Assembly (NCBI RefSeq): GCF_023343835.1
Contig: NC_064443.1
Location: 1,674,001-1,738,000, forward strand
DNA length: 64,000 nt
Direction of reading: 5' to 3'
DNA from: Lagopus muta
Lineage: Eukaryota > Chordata > Aves > Galliformes > Phasianidae
The notes under the pieces were generated by a model. That model did no database searches and had not been told where the DNA came from. It was given only the letters and a program-made list of their open reading frames with translations. How positions within the stretch are numbered: the first letter of the stretch is position 1; every line of letters begins with the position of its first letter. Both the position numbers and the translations under genes were made by a program. Of this stretch, positions 37,129-49,355 are shown one piece after another.

Positions 37129-38814
37129 TCTGACAATTCCATCATGCCACTGTCGGTTTGGTTCTTCTCCGCCTTTCCCGAAGTGGGCAGCTTTAGGGGC
37201 TGCAACCACGGGCATCTCTTCTCCCCAGCACCCAACCCACTCCTTCCTCCCCCCAGCCCGGTTCAGGCTGAGCTGGGTTCTGGCCCCGCCTCCAGCAGGC
37301 GCAACGTTTCCAACGCACAACGTGGCGGAGGCCAGGCTGGCAGCTGCAGCCCATTCTGGGGGTGTTTCTGCCATCGTGGGGATGCCGCTGTGTTTGGGAC
37401 ACACGGGCAGCGCCACGGCTGCTGCCGGCTGTGGGGTGGGCCAGGACCCGGGCTTTCCTCCTGCATTTGGGCAGTGCCTCAGGTCTGCTGTCACTGCAGT
37501 CCTAGAGCTGGGGTAGACATCAGAGCTGCTCTCAGTTGAATACAGGCTGTTTGGCATTCTGGATTCCAGTCCAAAATTTCTCCTTCTCCTTTCACAGCTT
37601 CCTATTCCACGATCCTCCATCAGTCCACAGTTTGGTATCCATAATCTACAGCATCCTGCCGTCCCTAAGGAAGCTTGCATTTCCCATTTATTTGGATTTT
37701 GGCTCTGGTATTTGACGTACGGCCTCCTTGCCCTCATCCCCAGGCTTTGGTATCCCCGACGGATGGTAAAACCAACATAAATCACAGACTGACAAGCTAT
37801 TGGTGCTTTCCTCGTGGATCCTCTGCATCCTGCAGAGCTCGGACAATTCCGGAGACTTGTTGCCACTTGTGGTATTTCCTCCTTGCCTCAGCACCTATAA
37901 GGAGTTCACCTGCACACTGGCGCAGTGTAGCTTCCAGCCGTCTGTGCCCTCGTCCCTCCAGTTCCTTAGCAAGCTGATTCCCAAGCATGATGGGGCGGGC
38001 TATTTGTAAAGCCCTCAGGGAGCACAGTCCAACACCACTGTGTTTTCCTTCCAGTTTGGGGGTTTTTGCACTCCAACACAAAGGAGGGCATGTGGGTTTT
38101 CCATAAGGGGATGTGCTTCCATCACAATTGGACTGACAGCCTTCCATCCTGAACCAGCTGACGTTCTGTGCAGTGAGGCTTTGTGGCTGGCAGAAGTGCG
38201 GTACTGCACCGTGAGCAGCATTCAGTGATGGTCCGTGAGTCACAGCACTACCAACCAGAGGCTGAGTTCCTCTCCTACCTTCCATTTCTAGGAGGTACTG
38301 GCTTTGTCTTGCGGGCTTAACTCCTGGCTTTAGGGGTATTCAGACTGTCTCTGGTGCTTTGGATCACCCTGGAATTTTAGCAGCCCACCCCAGTGGATTT
38401 ACAGCAGACAGCACTTCATGGGGGCCTACGATTTTATTTTATTGGCAGTTATTTGCACATTCAGTGTGTTCGCTAAGTCTCTCCCAACTCAAGGTATTGG
38501 ACACTGAAGGACATACGAGAACTCCTGGGTAAACACCTGGCTTCCAATCCTCTTCTCAACTGCCTTTGTCCAACCAGAAAGTAAGGCTGCATGGCTTTGG
38601 CCGTTCAGAAGCCTGCGTTTAGCCAGAGTATCAAAACGCACTTAATTGCCATAGCAGATGTTCGCCCTGCACCCCGAGGCCCGGTTTCAGCCCAGGTAGG
38701 GCTAACGTTGCACCAACGTTGGCTGGTTGGTGAGCAATGAGTGCGCACCCGCGGCCGGGCCGGGCCGTTGTGTGCGAAGAGCTGCCACCATGATGGCGTG
38801 GGGAAGGGGAGCCC

Positions 38815-39090
38815 ATGCGCCGTGAGTTGGGCACGGACAAAAGAAACCGGACCCAGGCCAAAAAGCAGCAGCACAAGCCGCACCCCTTCTCCCACAGCAT
38901 TGACATCTGCAGCAGCCGCCGGGGCTGCTCCAGCCAGCCAGGCCTGGGACGCTGCATGGGGATATGGGCGCCACGGCGTGTGGGCCTGGGGGGCCGCTGG
39001 GCTTCCTCCGAGCGGAACCACTGCGGGGGGCGATGCCTGGTGCTGACAGGCAAAGCGGGCGGGAGGAGGGGAACGAGGCCAAGGAAGTAG
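38815..39090 (+). other. Unrecognised 91-codon ORF in a GC-rich patch
   Basis: Starts MRRELGTDKRNRTQAKK and is Arg/Cys-rich; the mirror copy at 53517-53792 (-) is also open with a handful of substitutions. The patch is CpG-rich, with GCCACCATGATGG at about 38784 just upstream. I know no family for it. It may be chance in GC-rich DNA or a small retrocopy. Confidence 0.2.
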
Positions 39091-39287
39091 GAATCCGTGT
39101 CTGCTCCTGGGGGCCTGTGAAATACAAGACCTGCTCTGAGAGCCTTCCCTGTCGACTGGCTCTCAAATTGGCTTGGCTTTTATTGAGACTGGAGCCCTTT
39201 CTGCTCAGACGTTCCCCCGATGGAGCTGCTGTTCTCTGGATCTCCTCGCCAAGGAGGGCGACTTTGCCCACCGTCTGCCTCAGGGCT

Positions 39288-39498
39288 TGTGGGACAAACA
39301 AAGACATTATGAACCCTTGCAGCCTTGCAGATGAGTAAACAAGCTTTGCCGCTACTCGCGCCAGGCGTAAACACACACGAGGCGCCTGGCTCCTGCACGT
39401 TTCCAAGGGGCTGTGACGGGGCTATGAAAGCTTGTAAGCACCTACAGTAAAGGTCTTTGTTCTGCACCAGCAACAGAGTCCGCGTCTCGCTTGCCACA
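39288..39498 (+). mobile_element. Short solo LTR, endogenous retrovirus fossil
   Basis: A 211-bp unit bounded by TGTGGGACAAAC and CTTGCCACA, i.e. TGTGG...CCACA terminal inverted repeats as in retroviral LTRs. No internal genes adjoin it and no clear target-site duplication is visible. The mirror copy is at 53109-53319. Family not assigned; older than the arm duplication. Confidence 0.55.
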
Positions 39499-39692
39499 AG
39501 GACCCCTGCCCTCCCGGCAGCGGGTTGCTGCAGTTTTCAACTGGATGCACGCATGGGTGAACATCCAGTTATTCACGGTGCCTGCGCTGCTTTTCTGGTC
39601 GTCAGCTTGTAACAATGTCAAAAGACACATGCATTTCAATAGTTGCCACAGTATCTAAAATAGATACGTACTTCTGCGCCCAGCGGTACAAA

Positions 39693-40052
39693 GGCTGCTC
39701 CAGAGGTATCTCCTCCTGTCCGGTGATAGTGGCCCATGGCATCAGGGGGGGATGTGGGTGGGATGGCAGCAGGGCTTGCACCTTTCTGGCAGCAGGGAGC
39801 ACAGCGAGGCACTGGGCTGTGCGGTTCAGCAGTGCTGACAGCCACAGTGCGTTACTCCCGCTGGTGCAGGCTTGTACGACTGTGGCATGCAGACTGTCCA
39901 CCACTGCTGATGAAAATGCGCAGCTAATGGTTGCAACTACGTTGAGAAATAGCCTATGGAAGTGCAGAATTTGCTTTATTAAACAGTGTTATTATGCTGT
40001 GTCTGGAGTAGTTTCAAAGGAAATAGGGCAGGCATTATTTTTGGAGTGACCT
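39693..40052. mobile_element. Non-autonomous mariner element (Galluhop-like)
   Basis: The ends GGCTGCTCCAGAGGTATCTC and TATTTTTGGAGTGACCT are the degenerate terminal inverted repeats of the galliform mariner family as I remember it (AGGTCGCTCCAAAAGTAATGCC). At about 360 bp it is internally deleted and codes for no transposase. The mirror copy is at 52554-52915. Confidence 0.75.
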
Positions 40053-40127
40053 ACCTAAATCTCAAGTCATTCGATACCCAGATGCTAATGACAAGGACTT
40101 GCTACCACCAAGTACTAGTGGTGAGTA

Positions 40128-40940
40128 AAAGATGTGAGTGGTGCTCCAGAGGGCTCCAGACTGAGGCCAGTGGGGAAGAAGCGCTGATCTGCTTGAGAGC
40201 CCTGCACGGGGATCGGGATGGCTGGCTGGATGGGCAGAGCCTCAGCAACTGGATAGGGCCAAGAAGACCAAGTGCTGGCTGCTGCTCTTTGCTCACAGCA
40301 ACCCCAGGCAACGCTACAGTGCTGCAGCACCGTGCCCAGGTGCCCAGGAAGGCCGAGGGCATCCTGGCTTGCAGCGGAAACGGTGCAGCCAGCAGGAGCA
40401 GGGAGGTGATCGTGGCCCCGTAGCCTGCGCTGGGGAGGCCACAGCTCAAGCGCTGGATTCTGTTCTGGGCCCCTCACTGCAAGAAAGACATGGAGGCCCT
40501 GCAGTGTGTTCGTGGAAGGGCAACGGGGCAGGAAAGGGTCTGGGACAAAAGTTCCATGAGGAGGGGCAGAATGAACTGGGGTTGTGCAGTCTGGAGGAGG
40601 CTCAGGGGAGGCCTCACCACGCCGTATAACTCTGCAAAAGGAGGCTGTAGCAAGGAGGGGGTCTGCCTCTTCTCCCAGGTAGCAGCGTTGGGACGAGGGG
40701 GAACGGCCTGCAGTTGCACCAGGGGATCCCCACTGGATCTGAGGAAGAACGTCTTTGCTGAAAGAGCGGTCGGGCACTGGCACAGCTGCATGGGGAGCTG
40801 GGGGAGTCAGCGCCCATGGAGGCGTCCCAGAACCGTGGGGATGTGGCACTGAGGGACGTGGGCAGGTGGGGGGTGGATGGTGGGACCTGGTGACCTTAGA
40901 GGTGTTTGCCAACCACAGGGACGCTGTGATTCTGTGAATG
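40128..40940 (+). mobile_element. CR1 fragment directly upstream of copy C
   Basis: CR1 ORF2 end and 3' UTR, ending GTGATTCTGTGAATGGAG. It is longer than the counterparts: about 300 bp (40183-40482) are missing from the mirrored element at 51968-52490. Confidence 0.85.
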
Positions 40941-41486
40941 GAGTCATTTATTGTAGCGAGAGGTAATGAGCAGCAAGCAACAAAAAGTCACGGGAAAAGG
41001 TGAGCGCTTGGTTGGGATACTGCTGGAGCCACAGGCCCGGCAGCACTCAGGTGGGGCCAGGAGGGTGGACGTGTCGCCCAGTGCCTTCAGCAGCACCAAC
41101 ACGCCGGGTTCCAGCGGCGCTGCGTCCGGCACCGGGCCCCTCACCCTGCGCTGGCTGCAAGAGCCTCCGCCCTGCTGCCTGGGTGCCCTCAGCCCCGGTG
41201 AGGTGTGATGGCATCACAGAGGGTGGCACGGAACGGCCACTGTGACCTGCGGGGTGCAGAACAGAGCCAAGGCTGCGGGGCTCAGGCCGAGCTCAGTGCG
41301 ACTTGGTGAGGTGAGCAGGGAGGAAGGGGCTGCCTGAGGCTGCCCAGGGAGGAGGGTTCCCCAGCGCTCGGGGCCTGAGCTGAGAACTCAGCCTCGTCCC
41401 GCTTCTCCCCTAGGTTGTCACGCGGAGGAGAAAGCCTGGTTTTGCTGGGACAGACACTCTGCGAGTGCTCGCCGTTTGCGCACACG

Positions 41487-43893
41487 ATGTCCGAGGGGAC
41501 TCAGGATGCCACCGGCTCGAGTGAGCCAGGTGAGAGCAAAGTATCCCTGCACGCACCCCTCCACGGCCACCAGCCCTGCCCCTCAGCTGGCACGCTGGCT
41601 CACAGCAGCCCCTGGGACAGCCCTGGGGACACCTGGCCCTGCAAGCTGCTCACTGCTGTTTCTCTCTCCTCTCCAGCATGCGTGCTCTGTGGCCGAGTGG
41701 ATAACCAGAAATCCATCTTCGGCAGGAGATACGAGATGTATGGGATGTGTTTCCATGCATTTTGCGTGGTGAGTTCCCTCGTGCCTCCTGACACCTTCCT
41801 CCAACCAGTGCTTCCCTTCTTTCGGCATTAATAACATCATGCTCTTTCCTCCTCTACAGGGATTTGCCAACGGTCTTTGTCAACATGGAATAGACAATCA
41901 AAATAAAGGTCTGTTCCACGTTGAAGACCTCATACGCACCGTGAGGCAGGCAGAGCAGACGGTGAGCACCGCACCGGAACAGGGAGCTTGGTGCCAGCGG
42001 AGGCATGGCGAGCTTAGCCTGGTCCAAAGAAAGCAATCCCAGCCCTTCCAGCCAGCCCCAAGAGAAATCCCTGCTCTTGCAGACCAGCCCTGTTCAGCAG
42101 GCAGCTCTGCAGAGTGCCAGCCAGCCCTGCCCCCATCCCGTGCCCTGCACAGAGGTGCGGGGCCCGCTGCGTAGGCCTTGAGCCTGCAGCTGATGGGAAA
42201 TGCTCTGCTCTTTACAGCTCTGCTTTGTTTGTGGCCAGCGCGGGGCCACCATCACCTGCGCGGAGACGGGCTGCGACCGCAGCTTCCATTTCCCCTGCGC
42301 CAACGAGGGTCAATGCGTCACCCAGCACTTTGACCGACACTGGTAAGGGCTGCCAGGCATCGCCTGTGGGCCTCCAACCCCTGCTTCCGCACCAGCCAAA
42401 GAAGCGAGGAGCGCGCCGTGACGCCTCCCAGCAGCCTGGCAAAGCCAGAGCCAAGGCCTGGGGCTCCTTGCCCTCCTGGCAGCACTTCTCACCTTGCCCG
42501 TCCCTCCCATCTTCCTCCAGGTCCTTCTGCTGGGAGCACCTCCCACAGCAGCCAGTGGAGACAGCGCCAACGCAGGACACGACCTGCATCATCTGCATGG
42601 AGCCCGTGGGGGTCTGCAGGTCGTACAGCACCATGGTGTGCCCTGCCTGCCAACACGCCTGGTTCCACCGCGCCTGCATCCAGGTAGGAGCTCTCCCCTC
42701 GCCCAGCAGGCAGGCAGGCGCTCAGCAGCACCAGGCCTGGCTCACGCTCACACTGCTTGTGTTTCTGCTGCAGGGAATGGCCAAGAGCGCTGGGCTTCGC
42801 TGCTTCCAGTGCCCTCTCTGCCGAGACAGAGAGGTCTTCATTCAGGAAATGATCAACCTGGGCATCCACATCCCAGCCAGGTGGGTGGCCTTCAGCCAGC
42901 TCTCGACACATGAGGGCACAAGAGCTGTGCCTGCCCAAGGACTGCCCCAGCAGGCCTGGCCCTTGGCTGCGGGGGTGGCTTTGCTCAGTCTTAGTCTACA
43001 GGCACTGGCAGCTCATCACATTCCCTCCTTTCTCTGGCAGAAAACCAAAGTGGGAGAACAACCGTGCCTACGCATCCCTGGGAGTTAGGCACCGGCGCTG
43101 CGATGCCAGCGACTGCCGTTACCCAGGCGGCAGGGAACAACAAGAGGGAGACGGGTGAGTTCCCTCAGCAGCCCTCTGGGGCTCAGCCTCACCACAGCCT
43201 GGGAGAGCACACACTGGGCACCAGAGCTGTGCCGGGCGCTCCCTGGCTCAGCTCACTTTGTCCTCACGGCCACATCCTGTTGTTTTCCCCAGGCCCTGGC
43301 AGCTGCTCCTCTGCAGCTCCTGCGCCGCACAAGGCACCCATCGACTCTGCTCCAACCTGAGTCTGAGCACAACCAGATGGGAGTGCAACACCTGTGCTGG
43401 AGAGGGCATCGGTAAGAGGCAAACGGCCGCGTGCTGCTGGGCTGGGGCCAGGCGAGGCCTTGCTCAAGTCCCTTTGGCCCAGGAGGGATGAGAGCCTGTC
43501 CCACCCCGGGGCTGGACATCTGTCCCGCTCACCTTCCTGCCTCCCCTTACAGCCTCCAGCACCAATGCGGACAGCGCTGGCCCCAACACCACCAGCCAGC
43601 AGGGACTGGGGCCATCCCAAGGCCCTACAGGACAGGAGAGCAGCAGCTCTGACACCACCAACCAGGCACCATCCAGACCAGATCACAGCTCCCAGGTGCC
43701 TGAGCTGCTCTCCGGGCAGACACAGCGGGCCAGGACTCGGAGCCGCTCACCTCTGGACCATCGGGCTGCAGAGACCAACAGCCAGCCCCAGAGACGCCGC
43801 AGGAGCCGGTCCAGGCGGCGACGGCCAGCCTGGGGCCGAAGCCGCTCCCGGGTTCCACGTCGGGCCCGGAACATCAACCGCCGGCCCCACTGA
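41487..43893 (+). CDS. PHF7: PHF7-like protein, copy C (9 coding exons, intact)
   Basis: Exons: 41487-41529, 41677-41768, 41860-41961, 42218-42342, 42521-42683, 42774-42880, 43041-43154, 43293-43411, 43553-43893. Same exon lengths as copy B and an uninterrupted frame of 401 residues. The first four exons lie exactly 6854 bp from those of B; a small deletion in intron 4 (in the stretch before ACTTCTCACC) and another in intron 7 shorten the rest. The intron 4 deletion is shared with copy E, although C pairs by position with D in the inverted repeat, a sign of exchange between arms. Exon 7 ends EQQEGDG where B has ERQEGDG. Confidence 0.92.
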
Positions 43894-43952
43894 TGTCATA
43901 GGAGCGGCCGTGTGCCAGCTCCAATTGCTGTATAAAGTCATCAAAGTCCATC

Positions 43953-43958
43953 AATAAA
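43953..43958 (+). terminator. Poly(A) signal of PHF7-like copy C
   Basis: AATAAA 60 bp after the stop at 43891-43893, same context as in the other copies. Confidence 0.8.
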
Positions 43959-44937
43959 TCTGACAATTCCATCATGCCACTGTTGGTTTGGTTCTTCTCC
44001 GCCTTTCCCAAGGTGGGCAGCTTTAGGGGCTGCAACCACGGGCATCTCTTCTCCCCAGCACCCAACCCACTCCTTCCTCCCCCCAGCCCGGTTCAGGCTG
44101 AGCTGGGTTCTGGCCCCGACTCCAGTGCGTTGCAACATTTCAATGCACAACGTGGCGGAGGCCAGGCTGGCAGCTGCAGCCCATTCTGGGGGTGTTTCTG
44201 TCATCATGGGGACATCGCCTGGCACAGGGGCTGCCCCCAGCAGTGCTACCTCAGCGGGGGGGGGACGGAGTGGCCGCATCCATGTCCTTCCGGGCCGGGG
44301 CCGGCAGCTTGGTGGGAGGCTGCCCGCTTCTGGCCTTGGGGACATTGCTGCATTTGGCACGCGCGGGCAGAGTTGGGACCCAGGCTTTCCTTGTGCTTCC
44401 AGGCGGTGCCGTGGGTCTGAGGGCTGCCGCTGGTCTGGGGATGCCACCTGGCTGGCGGTGCTGGCGTTGTCTCCTCGCCCTTGCCACGATGGCAGGGTGG
44501 AGTGCAGCTTCCCGACAAAGCTGCGTTGGCTGGCTCTCCTGCCCATCCTGTGCCAGCCCGATTTAAAACCTGGCCTCCCCCGTGCCGTTTGTTCTGCGCT
44601 TCCTCTAAAAAGGGTTCTGCTTGTGGCTGCCCAGAATGGGGAGTTCAGTGCCTGGCCTCAGTCAGAGCGCACATTTGCTGGGGCTGTATGGCTGGCTTTG
44701 TTTTTAGGCACCAAATCACCGATCCGAGCGGTGAAGAGGCTGATGTGTGTGCTGCTCTGCCCTCTCTCTGACCTGCTGGCAGCACCGTGGATATGCGCTG
44801 TGGCACGGCAGCAGTGCTGCACCCTCCTGCTTGTTTAGGGCATCCAGAAGCTCGGGTCCCTGGCTGGTCACTCCGCGTGGCACTTGCCAAGGTCCTAACT
44901 TGTCTCAGACCAACTTGCTACACGCTCTGTATAAGAT

Positions 44938-45890
44938 GCGTCGCAGAATCTCAGCATGGTTTGACTGAGAGGGACCTTATAGCCCCCAGCCCCACCCCTG
45001 CCATGGTCTGGCTGCCCCCCAGCTTGGGCTGCCCAGGGCCCCTCCATGGCCTGGGGCACCTCCAGGGATGGCACCCACAGCTCTGGACAGCACTGCCAGT
45101 GCTTCACTGCCCATTGAGCAGTCAGTGTAAGAAGTCATTCTCCCTCCTACCTGCAAGCTCCCCTCAAGTACTGGAAGGTCACAGTGAGGTCTCCCTGGAG
45201 CCTTCTCTTCTCTGTGCTCATCACCCCCATCTCCCTCAGCCTGTCCCATAGGAGAGGTGCTCCAGCCCGCTGAGCATCTTTGTGGCCTCCTCTGGCCCCG
45301 CTCTAACAGCCCCACAGCCCTCCTTTACTGTGGCCCCCAGGCCTGGACGCAGTGCTCCAGGTGGGGCCTCATGAGGGCAAAGCAGAGGTGGAACAATCCC
45401 CTCCCTGCCTGCTGCCCCCCGCTGTTGATGCAGCCCAGGATGCTGTTGGCCTTCCAGGCTGTGAGCGCATGCTGCTGGCTCATACAGAACTTTTTGTCCA
45501 TCAGGACCCCCCAGGTCCTTCTCTTAGGGCTGCTCTGAAAAAGCTATTCTCCCAGTCTGTACACAAATCTGGTATTGCCCCAAGCCAAGTACAGCACCTT
45601 GCCCTTAGACTTACTGAACTTTGTTAAGTTCACATGGGCCCACTTCTCAAGTTCGTCCAGGTCCCTCTGGATGGTATCCTTTCCTTCCATTTTATCAGCT
45701 GCACCACCCAAGTTGGTGTAATCCAAAGACATGCTAATCCCGCTGTATGTGTCATTGGCAATGATGTTGAAGAGCACTGGTCTTAAGATGGTCCCCCTGA
45801 GGGACACCGCTCGTCACCGGCTCCCACCTGGACATAGCGCTGCCAACCAGCCACTTCCTTATCCACCAAATAGTCCTCCCTTCAAATCCA
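44938..45890 (-). mobile_element. CR1 LINE, 3' half
   Basis: The plus strand begins with a reversed CR1 tail (TCGCAGAATCTCAGCATGG) and reads back through the 3' UTR to the RT palm. On the minus strand DTIQRDLDELEKWAHVNLTK is recognisable, and the catalytic FADD is replaced by LDYTN, so the copy is decayed. Confidence 0.9.
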
Positions 45891-48649
45891 TATCGTGGGA
45901 AAGACTGGGGAAATCCTGGGAAGATTTTGGGCAGTTGGACAAGTGGATCTGAGAGCAGGATTGGCAGCTGTCACCAGCTTTGGGCTCTTGTGTGGTGGCA
46001 TTAGTGGTGGCACTTGGACTTCTTTGGCTTAACCCTGTTGTTTACTCCAGGTGCATGAACCCACAAGAAAGGGGGAAGTCCTCAGGTGGCAGCATCCTCC
46101 CCAGAAGTTCTGTTCTAGCTGTCTGTCTTACCTCTGCTCTGGAGCTGGTGCCTGTGAAGAATGACCTCTCGGGGTGCTGGGACGGCTCTGTCAAGGAAGA
46201 ACTACCGGCTGAGCACTGGGCCAGACAAGTCCAAGGTTGCAGGTATGGGCTGAGCATGCTTTGTATGAGCAGGACCGCTGTGGATCGGGGTGAGCGGCCC
46301 CGGCCTCACCTGAGATCACCTGCGTTCCAGTTGCACTTATCTTGCTGACAAGAGGCATAGCGGGGCTGAAAGTGAGCAAATCTCTGAGCTGAGGTGAGGT
46401 TTTGGGAGGGCCTTTCCTGCCCTATGAAGGACTCCACCAGCAGCTCAGGTCACAGTGCCCTTTCTTCAGCGATGAGAGGCTGGAGGGCATGGTGTTGCTT
46501 GTCTTTGTCCCATCTGACTCGGGGTAGATGGCTTCTCAGGTTCTGAGATCAGTCTTTTCCTTGGAAACGTTGGTACCTGGTAAGCAGTCCATTTTCTCCT
46601 GGACTGACCAGTCCATCAGAATCATGCGTTAAGATCACAGATGTGGGATTTGAGGGCTCTGTGGCACCCAGAGCTTTGTGACACAAGGGATAGCTTTGCA
46701 CAGTGAAAGCTGGTGTGAGGTGTACAGGATTAAAGAGAGCTGTGAGTTTAGTCTAGATGATCTGTGTCTGCAAGCCTTCCTGTCTCTGCATCTTTAGTGC
46801 AGTTAACCTAAAATGTTCCAGGACATCAGGAATTGTAACACCAGTATTATTTACGTTTGTTTATGGGGGTTTGGTTTTGCTTTTAAATTGGATCCCCACT
46901 TTCAAATTTGAAGTTACTTTATCTAGCAGCAGTAAGCAGGGCTCCTGAAGATGTCGTCTCCCCCTGGGGAACCACTGGTAGCCAGAACCACTGGTTGCAG
47001 AAATGCACTCGCTCCACGTTGCTGGGCTCTAGGGCTGTTAGTGAAGAGAGCGAGAAGGTAAATAACTTCTGTGAGCCATTGGGCCAGCATAACACTTCCC
47101 CACCCTTGCAGCTCCACTCAGCCTGCTAAGACTTGGGGGTACTGCTAGACCTTTTATCTCTTAGGTGAGATCATTTCCTCCAGGACTCCTCAGCTTTTGG
47201 AGTACATTCCATTTAACAACATACTACAAAGGCAGTGAAAGGGACCTGCCATGACAAACAAACTGAGAGCTTTTAGTCTCACAAGCCCATTTCCACACGT
47301 CCCCAGTGCCGTGGGGTTAAGAGACAGCATGCTGAAAATGGAAGTACATCCAGCTCCCCGTGTCAACTCTGTGCTTACGCTTCCTTTGCTTTCCTGGAAT
47401 GGAGCCTTGCACTTCCCAGAAATGCTAATGCCAGCACAGTTCCATTGCATTTAGTGCAGGGACAGCTGCTGGGGGAAAGTCCACCTCACATGTGCTGCAG
47501 TATGTTGAAAAGCTTTCCTGCCAGGCTTGGCAGGAATGGTGCAGAAATGCAGCTCGTTCTGTTCAGAGCTCCTGCATCTCCTCCAACCGCTGTGGGCAGG
47601 AACAGCACAACCAGGGAACCCAGGAGACCCGTGGCCGATGGATGCAGTGCTTCTCCTCTTGCAGCCACTCCATCTACAGCTGCAGCACCATTGCCTCATG
47701 CCTGAAGCGCTCCTGCATCAGTGCCCCATGCTCCCACGGGACATGGAGCGGTGCTGGTAACGCCTCACAGCGCTGTGCTGCAGCCGCCGTGTCCCAGTAG
47801 CCCTGCACAGCACCTCCACAGTACAGCCGCAGCGCGTCAGTGCAGCCACACAGCAGCATGGCACAGCAACACCGTAACACCTTTTTACAACCACTTCTCA
47901 CCTGCAGTCCCACACAGCACCTCCATGGTGCGCTCAGAATGTCTTCATACTGATGCGAATTGCAGTGATATAACTAGCTTGGTAATGCTCATTGATGAAC
48001 AGCCGTGTAGTTTGTTTAGAAAACAGGAAGAACCTGTGCCCTTGTACCAAGGAGCTAACAATGAAATACTGAACTCCTTATGCTAGGCAGGTAAGGAAGT
48101 TCTGCTTGAGTCAGCTTATTTTGTGAAAGCAAATATTGCGCAGTCAAGGCAAGGAGATAATTGAATGTGTGTGAAGATCAGGTTCAACCAGCAACCACAG
48201 TGAGAGAGAGTACTGACTTCATCCACCACAAAAGACCCCCTCGTCCATGCGCCAGCAGAAGGCGTCTGCCTGTTGCCAGAAGCCCGGCTGTAGCTCATCC
48301 TCCTGCAGTTCCTCCCATACTGCCAGCACCACGTCGGCTGCCAGCTGCTCCAGCACTGAGCTGCTTGGGGGAAGCTACCATGTGCTTTCCATGGGGAAAC
48401 TACAGTGTGCTGGAACCATCACACAGCCACACAACGTGTCATGGCACAATGAGCATGGATAAAAGAATTACAAGACAGACCAACCACCAAGGTGAACTCC
48501 TCCAAAGAGGTGATTGCTCCTGTTGCTGCAGGACACGGCAAAAACATTAAGGATACTGATCGTGAGTCAAGGAAGAAGAATGATAGAGTTAACAAACAGG
48601 GGGCCCAGTCCCCAGCCAGGAGGGGGAAAGGGCAATAGAATATATTGGA

Positions 48650-48775
48650 CTGAGTGGATTTGATAGCGTGACACATCAGAACAGAAATATGAGGCGCCGG
48701 TGGACACTGGTGCGCAGTGCACTCTAATGCCCTCGAGTCACGAAGGGACAGAACCAATTCATATTTCATCCCCAG
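48650..48775 (+). mobile_element. Endogenous retrovirus protease remnant (ERVL-like fossil)
   Basis: The stretch encodes VDTGAQCTLMPSS, the aspartic-protease active-site region typical of avian ERVL-type pol. Only a short piece remains, ending where the right arm of the inverted repeat begins. Broken fossil; no LTR seen beside it. Confidence 0.6.
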
Positions 48776-48966
48776 GTGTGTGTTGGAAACGTTGGGCCTG
48801 CTGGAATCAGGGCCAGAACCCAGCTCAGCCTGAACCAGGCTTGGGGGAGGAAGGAGTGGGTTGGGTGCTGGGAGAAGAGATGCCTGTGGTTGCAGCCCCT
48901 AAAGCTGCCCACCTTGGGAAAGGCGGAGAAGAACCAAACCAACAGTGGCATGATGGAACTGTCACT

Positions 48967-48972
48967 TTTATT
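48967..48972 (-). terminator. Poly(A) signal of PHF7-like copy D
   Basis: AATAAA on the minus strand in the conserved 3' UTR context, although the D reading frame now stops about 390 bp earlier. Confidence 0.7.
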
Positions 48973-49355
48973 GATGGACTTTGATGACTTTGTACAGTAA
49001 GTGGAGCTGGCACACGGCCGCTCCTATGACATCAGTGGGGCCGGCGGTTGATGTTCCGGGCCTGACGTGGAACCCGGGAGCGGCTTCACCCCCGGGTTGG
49101 CCCTGGCCGCCTGGACCGGCTCCTGCGGCGTCTCTGGGGCTGGCTGTTGGTCTCTGCAGCCCGATGGTCCAGAGGCGAGCGGCTCCGAGTCCTGGCCCGC
49201 TGTGTCTGCCCGGAGAGCAGCTCAGGCACCTGGGAGCTGTGATCTGGTCTTGAAGGTGCCTGGTTGGTGGTGTTGGAGCTGCTGCTCTCCAGTGCTGGTG
49301 AGCCTCAGAATGGCCCCAGTCCCTGCTGGCTGATGGTGCTATGGCTGCCAAGATC

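Larger units (their letters stand above)
37141..40127. other. Spacer between copies B and C
   Basis: About 3 kb, mirrored at 52490-55455. It contains the homologous 3' flank (to about 37.4 kb), a segment shared with the A-B spacer (37737-37815), a GC-rich patch at 38.7-39.1 kb with an unrecognised 91-codon ORF (38815-39090, starting MRRELGTDKRNRTQAKK), a 211-bp LTR and a mariner element. I recognise no host gene. Confidence 0.7.
34080..44206 (+). repeat. Left arm of a large inverted repeat (copies B and C)
   Basis: Order: copy B, about 3.0 kb spacer, CR1, copy C, 3' flank. The same order is found reversed at 48778-58520. By eye the spacer and gene B/E parts are nearly identical between arms, while C/D differ in blocks. 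Both arms share the same mariner and LTR insertions, so these predate the duplication. Confidence 0.9.
44207..48777. other. Central spacer of the inverted repeat
   Basis: No gene recognised. It contains a CR1 (44938-45890), about 2.6 kb of unique-looking DNA (45.9-48.5 kb) with only short chance ORFs, and a retroviral protease remnant touching the right arm. Confidence 0.65.

Noticed and set aside
42114-43088. A 324-codon ORF through copy C (and its equivalent at 56356-57330)
   Set aside because: It reads through introns 4-6 and switches frame relative to exon 4; the spliced model explains the region with correct splice sites.
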